Below the pieces are notes generated by a model, which was not told the DNA's origin, did not search any database, and worked only from the letters and a program-made list of their open reading frames with translations. From Pirellulaceae bacterium (GTDB lineage: Bacteria; Planctomycetota; Planctomycetia; Pirellulales; Pirellulaceae), in the NCBI GenBank assembly GCA_026004775.1, contig BPJU01000011.1, positions 17,690 to 81,689 on the forward strand: a DNA stretch of 64,000 nt, given 5' to 3'. A program made the translations under genes and the position numbers. This document shows positions 38,007 to 46,219 of this stretch, piece by piece; the stretch's first letter is position 1; every line of letters begins with the position of its first letter.

Positions 38007-38753
38007 ATGCCGGAATTGGGAGTAAACATTGACCACGTCGCCACGATTCGCCAGGCTCGGCGGACCTACGAACCGGATCCGGTTTGGGCGGCGGTGGCGG
38101 CAGAGCTTGGCGGCGCCGATGGCATCACGGTGCATCTTCGGGAGGATCGGCGGCATATTCAGGATCGCGACGTGCGGTTGTTGCGCGAGGTCGTGAGTGT
38201 GAAGCTGAACTTGGAGATGGCGGCTGCCGAATCGATTGTCAATTTCGCTGTGGAAGTGCGCCCCGACCAGGCGACATTGGTTCCGGAACGTCGCCAGGAG
38301 GTGACGACCGAGGGAGGGTTGGACCTGTTGGGCAGTTCCTTGCCGGCGATCCAGCGAGCTATTGACGCTTTGAAGGCGGCCGCCATTCGCGTCAGCCTTT
38401 TCCTGGACCCGGATCCCAAACAGATCGAAAAAGCGGCCCAGTTGGGGGTGGACGCTGTCGAGCTGCACACGGGTCAGTATGCGTTGGCCCAGGGGGCGGC
38501 TCGCCGCCGCGCTTATGTCGCTCTCCTGGATGCCGCGCGTGCCGTGCACAACGCACGCTTGGCGCTACACGCGGGACACGGTCTGAATTATCAGAATGTC
38601 CGTCCGGTGGCTGCCATCCCGCACATGCGAGAATTGAATATCGGCCACGCGATAGTGTCGCGAGCCGTTTTTGTCGGAATGCAGGAAGCCGTGCGGCAGA
38701 TGAAAGCTTTAGTGACCCTTCCCAATGAAGATCCGGCAAACCACCTTGCATGA
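38007..38753 (+). CDS. pdxJ: pyridoxine 5'-phosphate synthase
   Basis: 248 aa from the ATG at 38007 with AAGGAG five bases upstream. Diagnostic motifs are [75 protein letters not shown] and [11 protein letters not shown]. It condenses 3-amino-2-oxopropyl phosphate with deoxyxylulose 5-phosphate in the deoxyxylulose-dependent vitamin B6 pathway. dapA follows about 90 bases downstream. Confidence 0.97.
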   Translation: MPELGVNIDHVATIRQARRTYEPDPVWAAVAAELGGADGITVHLREDRRHIQDRDVRLLREVVSVKLNLEMAAAESIVNFAVEVRPDQATLVPERRQEVTTEGGLDLLGSSLPAIQRAIDALKAAAIRVSLFLDPDPKQIEKAAQLGVDAVELHTGQYALAQGAARRRAYVALLDAARAVHNARLALHAGHGLNYQNVRPVAAIPHMRELNIGHAIVSRAVFVGMQEAVRQMKALVTLPNEDPANHLA

Positions 38754-38846
38754 CAAACCATCCGGCCTATGATGGAGCCGGTTGTGGCAGGCAGCAGCAC
38801 AACCGAGGCTGGTAGTATCACAGGTCTTGCCCATAAGGATTGTTGC

Positions 38847-39746
38847 ATGGCCCGCCGTGGATCTGCCTTTGCCGGACTGAGCGTTGCGCTGATCACGCCG
38901 TTTCGTAACGGTCAGGTCGATTTCGAAGCCCTGGAGCGGCTGGTCGAGTTTCACGTATCAGCCGGCACCCATTGTCTGTGCCCGGTGGGTACGACCGGCG
39001 AGTCGCCGACGCTGTCGCACGAAGAACACGAACAAGTGATCAGCGCCGTGGTCAAGGCAGCAGCCGGGCGCATCAAAGTCATGGCCGGAACCGGCTCGAA
39101 CAGCACCAGTGAAGCCATTCGCCTGACGCGGTGGGCCGCCCGGGCCGGGGCCGATGCCGCTTTGATGGTCGCTCCCTACTACAACAAACCGACGCAAGAA
39201 GGTTTCTATCAGCATTTCCGCTCCGTGGCTCGCGAAGTCGACATTCCGATCTGCGTCTACAACATCCCGGGAAGAACCGGCAAGAATATCGAACCGGAAA
39301 CGTTCGTGCGGCTCGCCGAAATCCCCAATATTGTGATGGTCAAAGAGGCATCGGGGTCGTTGGATCAAGCGTCGCAGATCTTGTGCTCCACTGACCTGAC
39401 GGTGCTTAGCGGCGATGACAGCCTTACTTTGCCCTTGATGGCGATCGGTGGCGAAGGCGTAATTTCGGTGGTCGGCAATTTGGTCCCCCAGGATATGCTG
39501 GCCATGATCGGCGCGTTTCAGGCGGGCAAAACCGATGAAGCCGCCGCCTGGCACCGCAAATTGTTCCCGCTGTGCCGTGACCTGTTGGGGCTGGCATCCA
39601 ATCCGATCCCGGTAAAGGCCGCCATGCAGATGCTTGGCCGAGACACAGGTGAGCTCCGCTTGCCGCTGACACCTCTGGGCCAGGCCGAGCGCAATCGGCT
39701 GCGTCAGACGTTGGCGGCGTACGGTTTGACTATCGAAACCGATTGA
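38847..39746 (+). CDS. dapA: 4-hydroxy-tetrahydrodipicolinate synthase
   Basis: 299 aa from the ATG at 38847, chosen for AAGGA seven bases upstream; the frame opens 26 codons earlier. It is a TIM-barrel aldolase with GTTGE at 48-52, catalytic Y138 in VYNIPGRTG and Schiff-base K166 in VMVKEASG. It condenses pyruvate and aspartate semialdehyde in lysine/diaminopimelate synthesis. The R in PGRTG, a DapA carboxylate contact, supports DapA over other aldolases of the family. Confidence 0.93.
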   Translation: MARRGSAFAGLSVALITPFRNGQVDFEALERLVEFHVSAGTHCLCPVGTTGESPTLSHEEHEQVISAVVKAAAGRIKVMAGTGSNSTSEAIRLTRWAARAGADAALMVAPYYNKPTQEGFYQHFRSVAREVDIPICVYNIPGRTGKNIEPETFVRLAEIPNIVMVKEASGSLDQASQILCSTDLTVLSGDDSLTLPLMAIGGEGVISVVGNLVPQDMLAMIGAFQAGKTDEAAAWHRKLFPLCRDLLGLASNPIPVKAAMQMLGRDTGELRLPLTPLGQAERNRLRQTLAAYGLTIETD

Positions 39747-40001
39747 TGCGATGGTGGAGCGGTCCCGCCGGTTTTCCAGCAGCCTCATACGCTACCACTG
39801 ACGGATAGAAAGTAGGATTGATCTACATGTGAGCAACGAGAAAGATGGCAGCTTCTCCCACGCGTTTGGGCGCAATATCATGTTAAAGGCGCCTTGAATA
39901 AGTCGACGCACGGGCGAAATGGACGTGCCCGAGCGGTGACTTTTTGAGGACAGTTATATTAGGACTGCGTTCTTGTCGATCGAGTCAAAAAGGAACTGCT
40001 C

Positions 40002-40538
40002 ATGACCAGGCAGAAAGAGGTGCCGGCCAGCGTGGAGGAGTACTTGGCGCAGTTGCCTGCCGGGCGGCGTGAATGTCTGGAGCAGGTGCGGCGACTGTTT
40101 CGTGAGAACCTCGATCCAACCTTCGCCGAAGGTATCCAATATGGGATGATCGGCTATTATGTGCCTCACGAACGATATCCGGCCGGCTACCATTGCGATC
40201 CGACTCAACCCTTGCCCTTCGCGTCGATCGCCTCCCAGAAAAACCACATGGCGATATACCTTTTTTGTTTGTATTTGGACCAACAGGCGCACGATCAGTT
40301 CATCGCTGCATGGAAGAGAACGGGACGCAAGCTGGATATGGGCAAGTCCTGCATTCGCTTCAAGAAGATCGACGATTTGGCCTTGGATGTGCTGGCCGGT
40401 TTTCTCCGCCGCATTACGGCCGATCGCTTCATCGAGCTTTATGACCAGATGCGTCCTGACCGCAACCGGGCGGAGAAGCCAACGAGCCGGAAACGTACCG
40501 GCAGATCTGCGGGCAAAGGTAAAGCGGGAGGCCGGTGA
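40002..40538 (+). CDS. DUF1801 (YdhG-like) protein
   Basis: 178 aa. It begins VPASVEEYLAQLPAGRRECLEQVRRLFRENLDPTFAEGIQYGMIGYYVP and has QKNHMAIYLFC and GKSCIRFKKIDDLALDVLAGFLRRI, all typical of the DUF1801 family with its YdhG/frataxin-like fold. The C-terminal 30 residues are basic (KKP, RKR and similar), suggesting nucleic-acid contact. Function is not established. The gene stands alone, about 250 bases after dapA. Confidence 0.82.
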   Translation: MTRQKEVPASVEEYLAQLPAGRRECLEQVRRLFRENLDPTFAEGIQYGMIGYYVPHERYPAGYHCDPTQPLPFASIASQKNHMAIYLFCLYLDQQAHDQFIAAWKRTGRKLDMGKSCIRFKKIDDLALDVLAGFLRRITADRFIELYDQMRPDRNRAEKPTSRKRTGRSAGKGKAGGR

Positions 40539-40726
40539 GCGCCTTCTTGCGGACCGCCCGTGGCGACTGGTCGGTGCAAACGGCTCGGGTTCACGGCGCT
40601 TGCAGCCGCCGGCTTCTACCAGTTTAATGAAAGAGTCCAAGCAGGCTGTGCGGTTCTCACGTGTCCTTGCATCGGATGCTGACGATTGCCGCGCTACGAG
40701 GGGCTTTTTGGCGTGAGAGAGGATCC

Positions 40727-40981
40727 ATGGAGGAAGTTCGTCAGCAAGTCATAGGGTTGCTGAAGAAGAAACTCGGCAAACCCGTCGACCCCAGCGATTC
40801 GTTTGCCGACTTACAGTTGGATTCTTTGGCGATGGCCGAATTGGCTTATGAAATCGAACAGGCGCTGGGAATTCGCACGGATGAAGAGGTGCTGGACTGT
40901 ACGACGGTTGAGGAGTTCATACAGTATGCGGTTCGTCTGAAGGCTCGGCAGGCTCCGGGAGCCAGTTTTTCCCAGCCTTAA
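40727..40981 (+). CDS. acyl carrier protein
   Basis: 84 aa from the ATG at 40727. It is a four-helix ACP with the phosphopantetheine site S33 in LQLDSLAMAELAYEIE. The net acidic composition and helix spacing are normal. It may be the fatty-acid ACP or a specialised one; no synthase genes lie nearby. An earlier start at 40661 is possible but would add a non-conserved leader. Confidence 0.88.
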   Translation: MEEVRQQVIGLLKKKLGKPVDPSDSFADLQLDSLAMAELAYEIEQALGIRTDEEVLDCTTVEEFIQYAVRLKARQAPGASFSQP

Positions 40982-41021
40982 GAGAATCTGGCCCGTGAAG
41001 GAAGTCTGGGCTGCACACAGT

Positions 41022-41150
41022 GTGGCACGGGCGTCTCGCCACTGGGGCGAAGATCTTCCAGCACAGGGAAGTCTGGGCTGCGCAGCACGCGCTCCACACC
41101 GGTTTTAAAAACATCTTGGGTGACCCACACGGCCGGGACGGCCGTGCCAC
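41022..41150. repeat. small inverted-repeat-bounded element
   Basis: GTGGCACGGGCGTCTCG at 41022-41038 and CGGGACGGCCGTGCCAC at 41134-41150 are imperfect inverted repeats (15 of 17 bases match), bounding about 129 bases. A direct repeat GGAAGTCTGGGCTGC occurs at 41000-41014 and 41067-41081, and GGCTCAGTCAA is repeated in tandem just after the element at 41151-41172. No coding sequence is inside. It looks like a MITE-type or other dispersed element, or a strong terminator between convergent genes. Confidence 0.45.
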
Positions 41151-41157
41151 GGCTCAG

Positions 41158-42117
41158 TCAAGGCTCAGTCAAGTAAATATCCCACACCCCATCCCGCTGG
41201 GACACCCAACAGAGGCGGCCGTCGGACCGCCAGCTCGGAAACATGTCCGCGGCGGGATGGCAACTGGCATTGAACGTCTGGCGCGACTCAAGGTCCATCA
41301 CGTAAATCTCATACTGCCCACCCTGGTGGCTCATCCAGGCCAAATACCGGCCGTCCGGTGACCAACAGGGGTAGTCGTCCAGCCAATCGTTCTGTGTCAA
41401 CCGCTCCAATAGCTCACCTTCCACCGACATGATCGCAATTTCCAAACTCCCCCATCGGTCCGTGGCCCAAGCGATCCTCGTCCCATCCGGCGACCAATTC
41501 GGGTGCGTATCCGTACCTGGATAAGTTGTCAGACGCTTGAGGTTCTTGCCTTCCCGGTCGATCACGTAAAGTTCAGGATTGCCATCGCGGGTAGAAGTGA
41601 AAACCAAACGTTTCCCGTCCGGCGACCAGCTCGGGTATTCCTCATGCGAAAGCTTACCCGCATCCCCAATCAACACAGACCACTTTCCGCTGTTGACATC
41701 CAATAACCAAACGTCCATGTTGCCCTGGTTGGGCGACGCCGCGTCGTGAGTAACCGCGATCCACTGCCCGTCCGGAGAATAGACGGCGTCCCATTGCATG
41801 TGGTTTTCTTCCGACAACGGCTGCTCAACCCGCGCCTGGCAATCACGGCGGAAAGTACGAATCGAATCCACGCCGACTCGGGCAAACAGCAAAATACGTC
41901 CGTCCGGTGACCAGCTCGGCCGCAACTTGAATTGACCGTCTTCGGTCAATCTCTCCAAACGCATCGGTTCTCCCGGTTCACCCGCCGCAGCCATGAGCGC
42001 CATGCCAGCCCCGCCGGCAACAGCCATCACCCCCAACAAGACTCCAGACAATAAAGGGTGGTACCCATCCAGCGCCGCTCGTGGAAACATGCGGGATCGA
42101 GTTAAGGTTGCAAGCAT
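41158..42117 (-). CDS. TolB-like beta-propeller protein, exported or membrane-anchored
   Basis: 319 aa. A hydrophobic leader lies at about 22-46. At least five WSPDG-type blades follow (PSWSPDGRILLFA, YSPDGQWIAVT, PSWSPDGKRLVFTS, PNWSPDGTRIAWAT, PCWSPDGRYLAWMS), the WD40-like/PD40 repeats of TolB and related proteins. It is too short for full TolB and lacks its N-terminal domain. The start shares its A with the stop of the DUF1501 gene (TGATG), implying translational coupling and a common, unknown role outside the cytoplasm. Confidence 0.82.
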   Translation of the reverse strand: MLATLTRSRMFPRAALDGYHPLLSGVLLGVMAVAGGAGMALMAAAGEPGEPMRLERLTEDGQFKLRPSWSPDGRILLFARVGVDSIRTFRRDCQARVEQPLSEENHMQWDAVYSPDGQWIAVTHDAASPNQGNMDVWLLDVNSGKWSVLIGDAGKLSHEEYPSWSPDGKRLVFTSTRDGNPELYVIDREGKNLKRLTTYPGTDTHPNWSPDGTRIAWATDRWGSLEIAIMSVEGELLERLTQNDWLDDYPCWSPDGRYLAWMSHQGGQYEIYVMDLESRQTFNASCHPAADMFPSWRSDGRLCWVSQRDGVWDIYLTEP

Positions 42118-43487
42118 CAGAGCAACTCCTCGATCAGTTGCCCAACCGGTTGCAAGCCCACGGCGGTCAAACGAGGTGTGGTAATCCCGAGGTGGTGGAA
42201 AACAGTGGTAAAAAGATCGGCAGGCGACACAGGCCGATCTACAGGATACTCGGCTCGAGCATCACTCGCGCCTACCACTATCCCTTGGGGAAATCCGCCT
42301 CCGGCCACCAGACCGCAGTAGCACTGGTTCCAGTGGTCGCGGCCCGATTTTTCGTTGATCTTGGGTGTCCGCCCGAACTCGCCGACGGCCACCACCACCG
42401 TCTGCTCCAGCAGACCTCGCTGATCCAGATCATCCAACAGGGCAGCCAGGGCCTGATCGAGCATCCAGCTATGACGATCCTGGAATTGGCGGAAATAGCG
42501 ATCGTGCATGTCCCAACCACCATCCCCTGTGTCCTCGATCGGTTCCACGTGGGAACTCCAGTTGACCTGCACGAATCGGACGCCGGCTTCGACCAGCCTG
42601 CGAGCCAGCAAGCAACACTGGCCGAACCGATGCCGCCCGTACTGCTCGCGAATGGCTGCCGGTTCTTGTTCGACGTCGAAAACCTGCCGGGCTTGCGCGG
42701 ATGTCAGCAATCCGTAGGCTTGTTCGAAGTATTGGTTCATCTGTTGCAGTTGCCCCTGCTGCTCACAAGTGCGGCTCAGCAGGTTCAGCCGCCGGCGCAA
42801 GGCGTCACGAGCTTCCAAGCCGCTGGGGGAAATGCCGTCATGCAAGGTAAGCGCCGGAAGTTCCACGCCGCGCTGCGGGTGGTAGTCCATCCGGAACGGA
42901 TCGTACAGAGCCCCCAGCAAGCCGCCGTCTTCGCCGGTAATCGATTTCTTGCCCTGATGCAGTCGGCCCCCGATTGTTACAAATTGCGGCAAGCCCGGCC
43001 GGAAGCCCCATACGCGGGTGGCAACTGAACCGTGCGTTCCCAGACGCTGTCCCGGGAGTGTCTGCCCGCCCAAGCTGACGGCACCTCGGTTCGAGCCGGT
43101 CAAACTAATCGTGCCGGCGATCCCGTGATCATTGGAATCATGGCACAGCGAGCGGATGATCGACACGCGATGGCTGCGGGCCGCCAGGCGCGGCAATAAC
43201 TCACAGAAACGCACACCGGGAATGGCTGTTGGTATTGTGGAAAACGGCCCTCGGTATTCGACCGGCGCCGAGGGTTTCGGATCAAAACTCTCCAGGTGGC
43301 TCGGACCGCCCCACAACCACAACAAGATGGCGGCCTTGGGGCGTTCCACTTGTTGCTGGACGGCCCACAACCGGCTCCATTGTGCCAGTGACCAGGGCAA
43401 CACGCTCCACAGACCGGCTCGTAACAATTCACGCCGCGTCCAGCCCTGGCACGTCCGGACTTTCGATCGCCCTGCCGCCAGCATCAT
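42117..43487 (-). CDS. DUF1501 protein with twin-arginine leader
   Basis: 456 aa. The N-terminus has TRRELLRAG (17-25) followed by a hydrophobic stretch, a Tat-type leader. The DUF1501 body has ILLWLWGGPSHLESFDPKP, CHDSNDHG, FVQVNWSSHVEPIEDTGDGGWDMHD and VVVAVGEFGRTPKINEKSGRDHWN, giving metal-ligand-like residues as in the alkaline-phosphatase/sulfatase superfamily. The family is greatly expanded in planctomycetes, usually paired with DUF1553 or, as here, another exported protein. Function is unknown. Confidence 0.88.
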   Translation of the reverse strand: MMLAAGRSKVRTCQGWTRRELLRAGLWSVLPWSLAQWSRLWAVQQQVERPKAAILLWLWGGPSHLESFDPKPSAPVEYRGPFSTIPTAIPGVRFCELLPRLAARSHRVSIIRSLCHDSNDHGIAGTISLTGSNRGAVSLGGQTLPGQRLGTHGSVATRVWGFRPGLPQFVTIGGRLHQGKKSITGEDGGLLGALYDPFRMDYHPQRGVELPALTLHDGISPSGLEARDALRRRLNLLSRTCEQQGQLQQMNQYFEQAYGLLTSAQARQVFDVEQEPAAIREQYGRHRFGQCCLLARRLVEAGVRFVQVNWSSHVEPIEDTGDGGWDMHDRYFRQFQDRHSWMLDQALAALLDDLDQRGLLEQTVVVAVGEFGRTPKINEKSGRDHWNQCYCGLVAGGGFPQGIVVGASDARAEYPVDRPVSPADLFTTVFHHLGITTPRLTAVGLQPVGQLIEELL

Positions 43488-43696
43488 CGGATCTCCTCAG
43501 ACTGCCCACCGACCCATTATCGACTTCACCAAAAGCATCTGCAACACAAAATCACCCCTAGGCAATTCCGCGGCGAAGGGCCTCCCACACGCCACAGACT
43601 TCTCTTGCGCATACCGGCTACCTACTCCCATCGTGTGGCAAGGCATTGGCGCAATACTTGCAGACTTCCAAGGACACGCAGCATAAGGAGCCGGCC

Positions 43697-44134
43697 ATGA
43701 ACTCCAAACCAGTGCCCGAACCGAAGGCTTCCTGGCACGTTGAGCATGCGGCCCTTGAAAAATTATGGTCAGCCATCGAGCAGGTTTTTGCCGGCCCAGT
43801 TGACTGCGACCGGCTACGAAGGCTGTTATCAGAATTGGCTCATCAGCTTGCCAAACATTTTTGGCAAGAAGAAAAAGGCGGTTATTTTGCCGAAGTGCTC
43901 TCATTGGCTCCGGAACTTCGCGCGCGGATCGAGCGCCTGCAAAACGAACACGTCCGGATGCTGGAAGTCGTCGAAGAGCTGTCACGTAAAGTCGATGCGC
44001 CAGTGGGTTCGGATACGTGGCAGCAACTGGCCGGCGAGTACCGAGAACTCGCGGTGCTTTTCCAAAGACACGAGCAACTTGAGGAAGAGATGCTCCAGCA
44101 GGCCTACCAACTGGACATGGGGACGAAGGACTGA
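43697..44134 (+). CDS. hemerythrin-like (HHE) protein
   Basis: 145 aa from the ATG at 43697 with AAGGAG six bases upstream. It is predicted as a four-helix bundle with His/Glu ligands at H14/H17 (WHVEHAAL), H54 (KHFWQEEKGGYF), H85 (NEHVRMLEV) and H125/E129 (RHEQLEEE), the pattern of HHE cation-binding domains. Such proteins bind O2 or NO at a di-iron site or take part in Fe-S repair. It precedes the respiratory cluster on the same strand and may protect that enzyme. Confidence 0.78.
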   Translation: MNSKPVPEPKASWHVEHAALEKLWSAIEQVFAGPVDCDRLRRLLSELAHQLAKHFWQEEKGGYFAEVLSLAPELRARIERLQNEHVRMLEVVEELSRKVDAPVGSDTWQQLAGEYRELAVLFQRHEQLEEEMLQQAYQLDMGTKD

Positions 44135-44437
44135 GCCACGTGTGCCATACGGCGCGCGCACGGCGTGCCACATTGGACCAGTCCTGGCTAGGGCACCGTA
44201 CCGGCTTCGGGCCAAGCCGCCCCGTTGCCGTGGTACCGCCGGCAAATGCCGCATCGCAGGTTTTGCGGAAGTGGCGCAGCGTGCGGGCGACTGGCTCGAT
44301 AACTGCGGCAAGCAGCCGGCAGCCCCTGGTTGCGGCAAATCGTCGCACTCAGAGTCTAGTAGCGCCACAGGCGTGGGAAATGCAAGAAGAGTAGGCGGGG
44401 ATGCGGCCCGACAGCGATGGACAAAGGAGGCGGGGCC
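44135..44437. other. gap before the cytochrome/molybdoenzyme cluster
   Basis: 303 GC-rich bases with several short inverted repeats and no gene I can support. The cluster promoter, if separate from that of the hemerythrin gene, should be here. Confidence 0.4.
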
Positions 44438-46159
44438 ATGATCGCTACAACGCCAAAGGTCTGTCGGTGGGCGAGCACGGATCGGCTGCGGAGCGTTTCG
44501 ATCCAGCGGCATCGTTTCGGACTGTGGACGCGGTGGTCCGTTCTTCTGGCGTGTCTCGGATTCGCGTCCCTCCAGCCGGCTGCGGCTCAATCACAAGCGA
44601 CTTCGCCCGCTTCCGGCCAGCCGGCGTCGTTGGGCAGGCAATTGTACCTTCGCCATTGTGCCGGTTGTCATGGTGAACAAGGCGACGGGCAGGGCGTCGC
44701 CGCCCCGCAGCTTTATCCTCGTCCTAGGGATTTTCGCACCGGCAAATTCCGCCTGGTCAGCACGACGAACAACGTACCCACGCGTGCCGATCTTCATTCG
44801 GTACTTACTCGGGGAATGCCCGGTTCGGCGATGCTTCCCTGGCCTCAGCTTACGGAAAGGGAACGCGAAGCGGTAATCGATGAAGTACTCCGCCTGCGTC
44901 GAGAAGGCGTCCAGGATCAATACGTCCGGTTGCTCAAAGAGCAAGAAGGCCTCACGGACCAGGAGATCGCCCAGCCGGAGATTCAGGCGGAAATCCAGCA
45001 AGTCGTCCAGCAAGCGACGCTGCCGGCCGAGCCGACGCCGGTGCCGGAACTGGGCGTGCCAAGTCCGGAAGCTATTCACCGCGGCCGGCAAGTTTACGCG
45101 CAATTCGGCTGCGTGCCGTGTCACGGCGAGCAGGGTAAAGGGGATGGCATCCAGAAGATGTTGGACGATGACCAGCTTCCGACGCGCCCGCGCGATTTTA
45201 CTGCCGGCATTTTCAAAGGGGCCGACGACCCGGCATCGATCTACCGCCGCATAGCTTATGGGATGCCGGGCACACCCATGCCCGGCTCCTCACAGATGAC
45301 TCCCGCTCAAATGGCCGATCTTGTGCACTACATCTTATCGCTTTCGACAGCGGAACAGCGGCAGCGTGTGGTGCTCAATCGACAGACGATCGACGTGCCG
45401 CGGGTGCAGACGCTGCCGGCGGACTTGGCGGCTGTCGACTGGAACAACGCCCCTCAGTACACGATTCGTCTTACACCACTTTGGTGGCGAGATGATCACA
45501 TCCAGGAAGTTCGCGTCCAGATGCTGCACGACGGGAAGCAGATCGCGGTACACGTCGCGTGGAACGACCCGTCCGAAGATCGGTCGGCGGCGCGTCACGA
45601 AGCGTTCGCCGACGCGCTGGCATTGGAGTGGTACGTCGGGCCCCAGGAACCTTTCCTGGGTATGGGGAGTGCGGCGGATCCGGTTGACGTCTGGTTCTGG
45701 TCGGCCGCGCGCGACGCCATGCGGCTCGAGCAGGTCTATCCTCGTACTGTGGTGGATGTGGTGCCTTTTGCCGAGCAGGTGGCGGCCAGCGCCGAAGGGA
45801 CTCGTCCCGCGTTAGCCACCGACCGACAGCCGGCGATTACTCTCCCGGCACAAGCGGCCGGCAACCGGGTCGTCCCTGGCAACCCGGTGGGCGAACAGTC
45901 CGGCCTGGAAGCGGGTGGGCCAGGCACGTTGACTTTCCGGCTAAGACCCAATCGATTGGTCCAGGCTTCCGCTCAGTGGCAGGGGGATGTTTGGCACGTT
46001 TGGTTCCGCCGCTCGCTGCTGGTAAGCGAGCCGGACGAGGGACGAGCGTTTCGAGCGGGAGAGCGGATCGTAGTGGCGTTCGCCGTGTGGGACGGCCGTC
46101 ACGCGGACCGTAACGGGCAGAAATGCGTGTCGCTGTGGCAGCCGGTGGTAGTGCAGTAG
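44438..46159 (+). CDS. di-heme cytochrome c fused to ethylbenzene-dehydrogenase gamma-like heme-b domain
   Basis: 573 aa from the ATG at 44438 (AAAGGAGG seven bases upstream). A hydrophobic leader spans about 30-51. Two cytochrome c domains follow, with CAGCH at 74-78 and CVPCH at 225-229, each followed by GMPGSAM or GMPGTPMPG loops that supply the axial Met. From about 330 onward the sequence resembles the EB_dh (PF09459) domain that holds heme b in the gamma subunits of type II molybdoenzymes (LTPLWWRDDHIQEVRVQMLHDG, VAWNDPSEDR, DVWFWSA). The fusion would carry electrons between the Mo/Fe-S dimer and a periplasmic or membrane carrier. Confidence 0.85.
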   Translation: MIATTPKVCRWASTDRLRSVSIQRHRFGLWTRWSVLLACLGFASLQPAAAQSQATSPASGQPASLGRQLYLRHCAGCHGEQGDGQGVAAPQLYPRPRDFRTGKFRLVSTTNNVPTRADLHSVLTRGMPGSAMLPWPQLTEREREAVIDEVLRLRREGVQDQYVRLLKEQEGLTDQEIAQPEIQAEIQQVVQQATLPAEPTPVPELGVPSPEAIHRGRQVYAQFGCVPCHGEQGKGDGIQKMLDDDQLPTRPRDFTAGIFKGADDPASIYRRIAYGMPGTPMPGSSQMTPAQMADLVHYILSLSTAEQRQRVVLNRQTIDVPRVQTLPADLAAVDWNNAPQYTIRLTPLWWRDDHIQEVRVQMLHDGKQIAVHVAWNDPSEDRSAARHEAFADALALEWYVGPQEPFLGMGSAADPVDVWFWSAARDAMRLEQVYPRTVVDVVPFAEQVAASAEGTRPALATDRQPAITLPAQAAGNRVVPGNPVGEQSGLEAGGPGTLTFRLRPNRLVQASAQWQGDVWHVWFRRSLLVSEPDEGRAFRAGERIVVAFAVWDGRHADRNGQKCVSLWQPVVVQ

Positions 46160-46219
46160 GTTGCTGAAGGAGTGCGGGCCTAGCGCGTTGCAGCCGCGGC
46201 ATCCGTAAGGAGTGCGATC

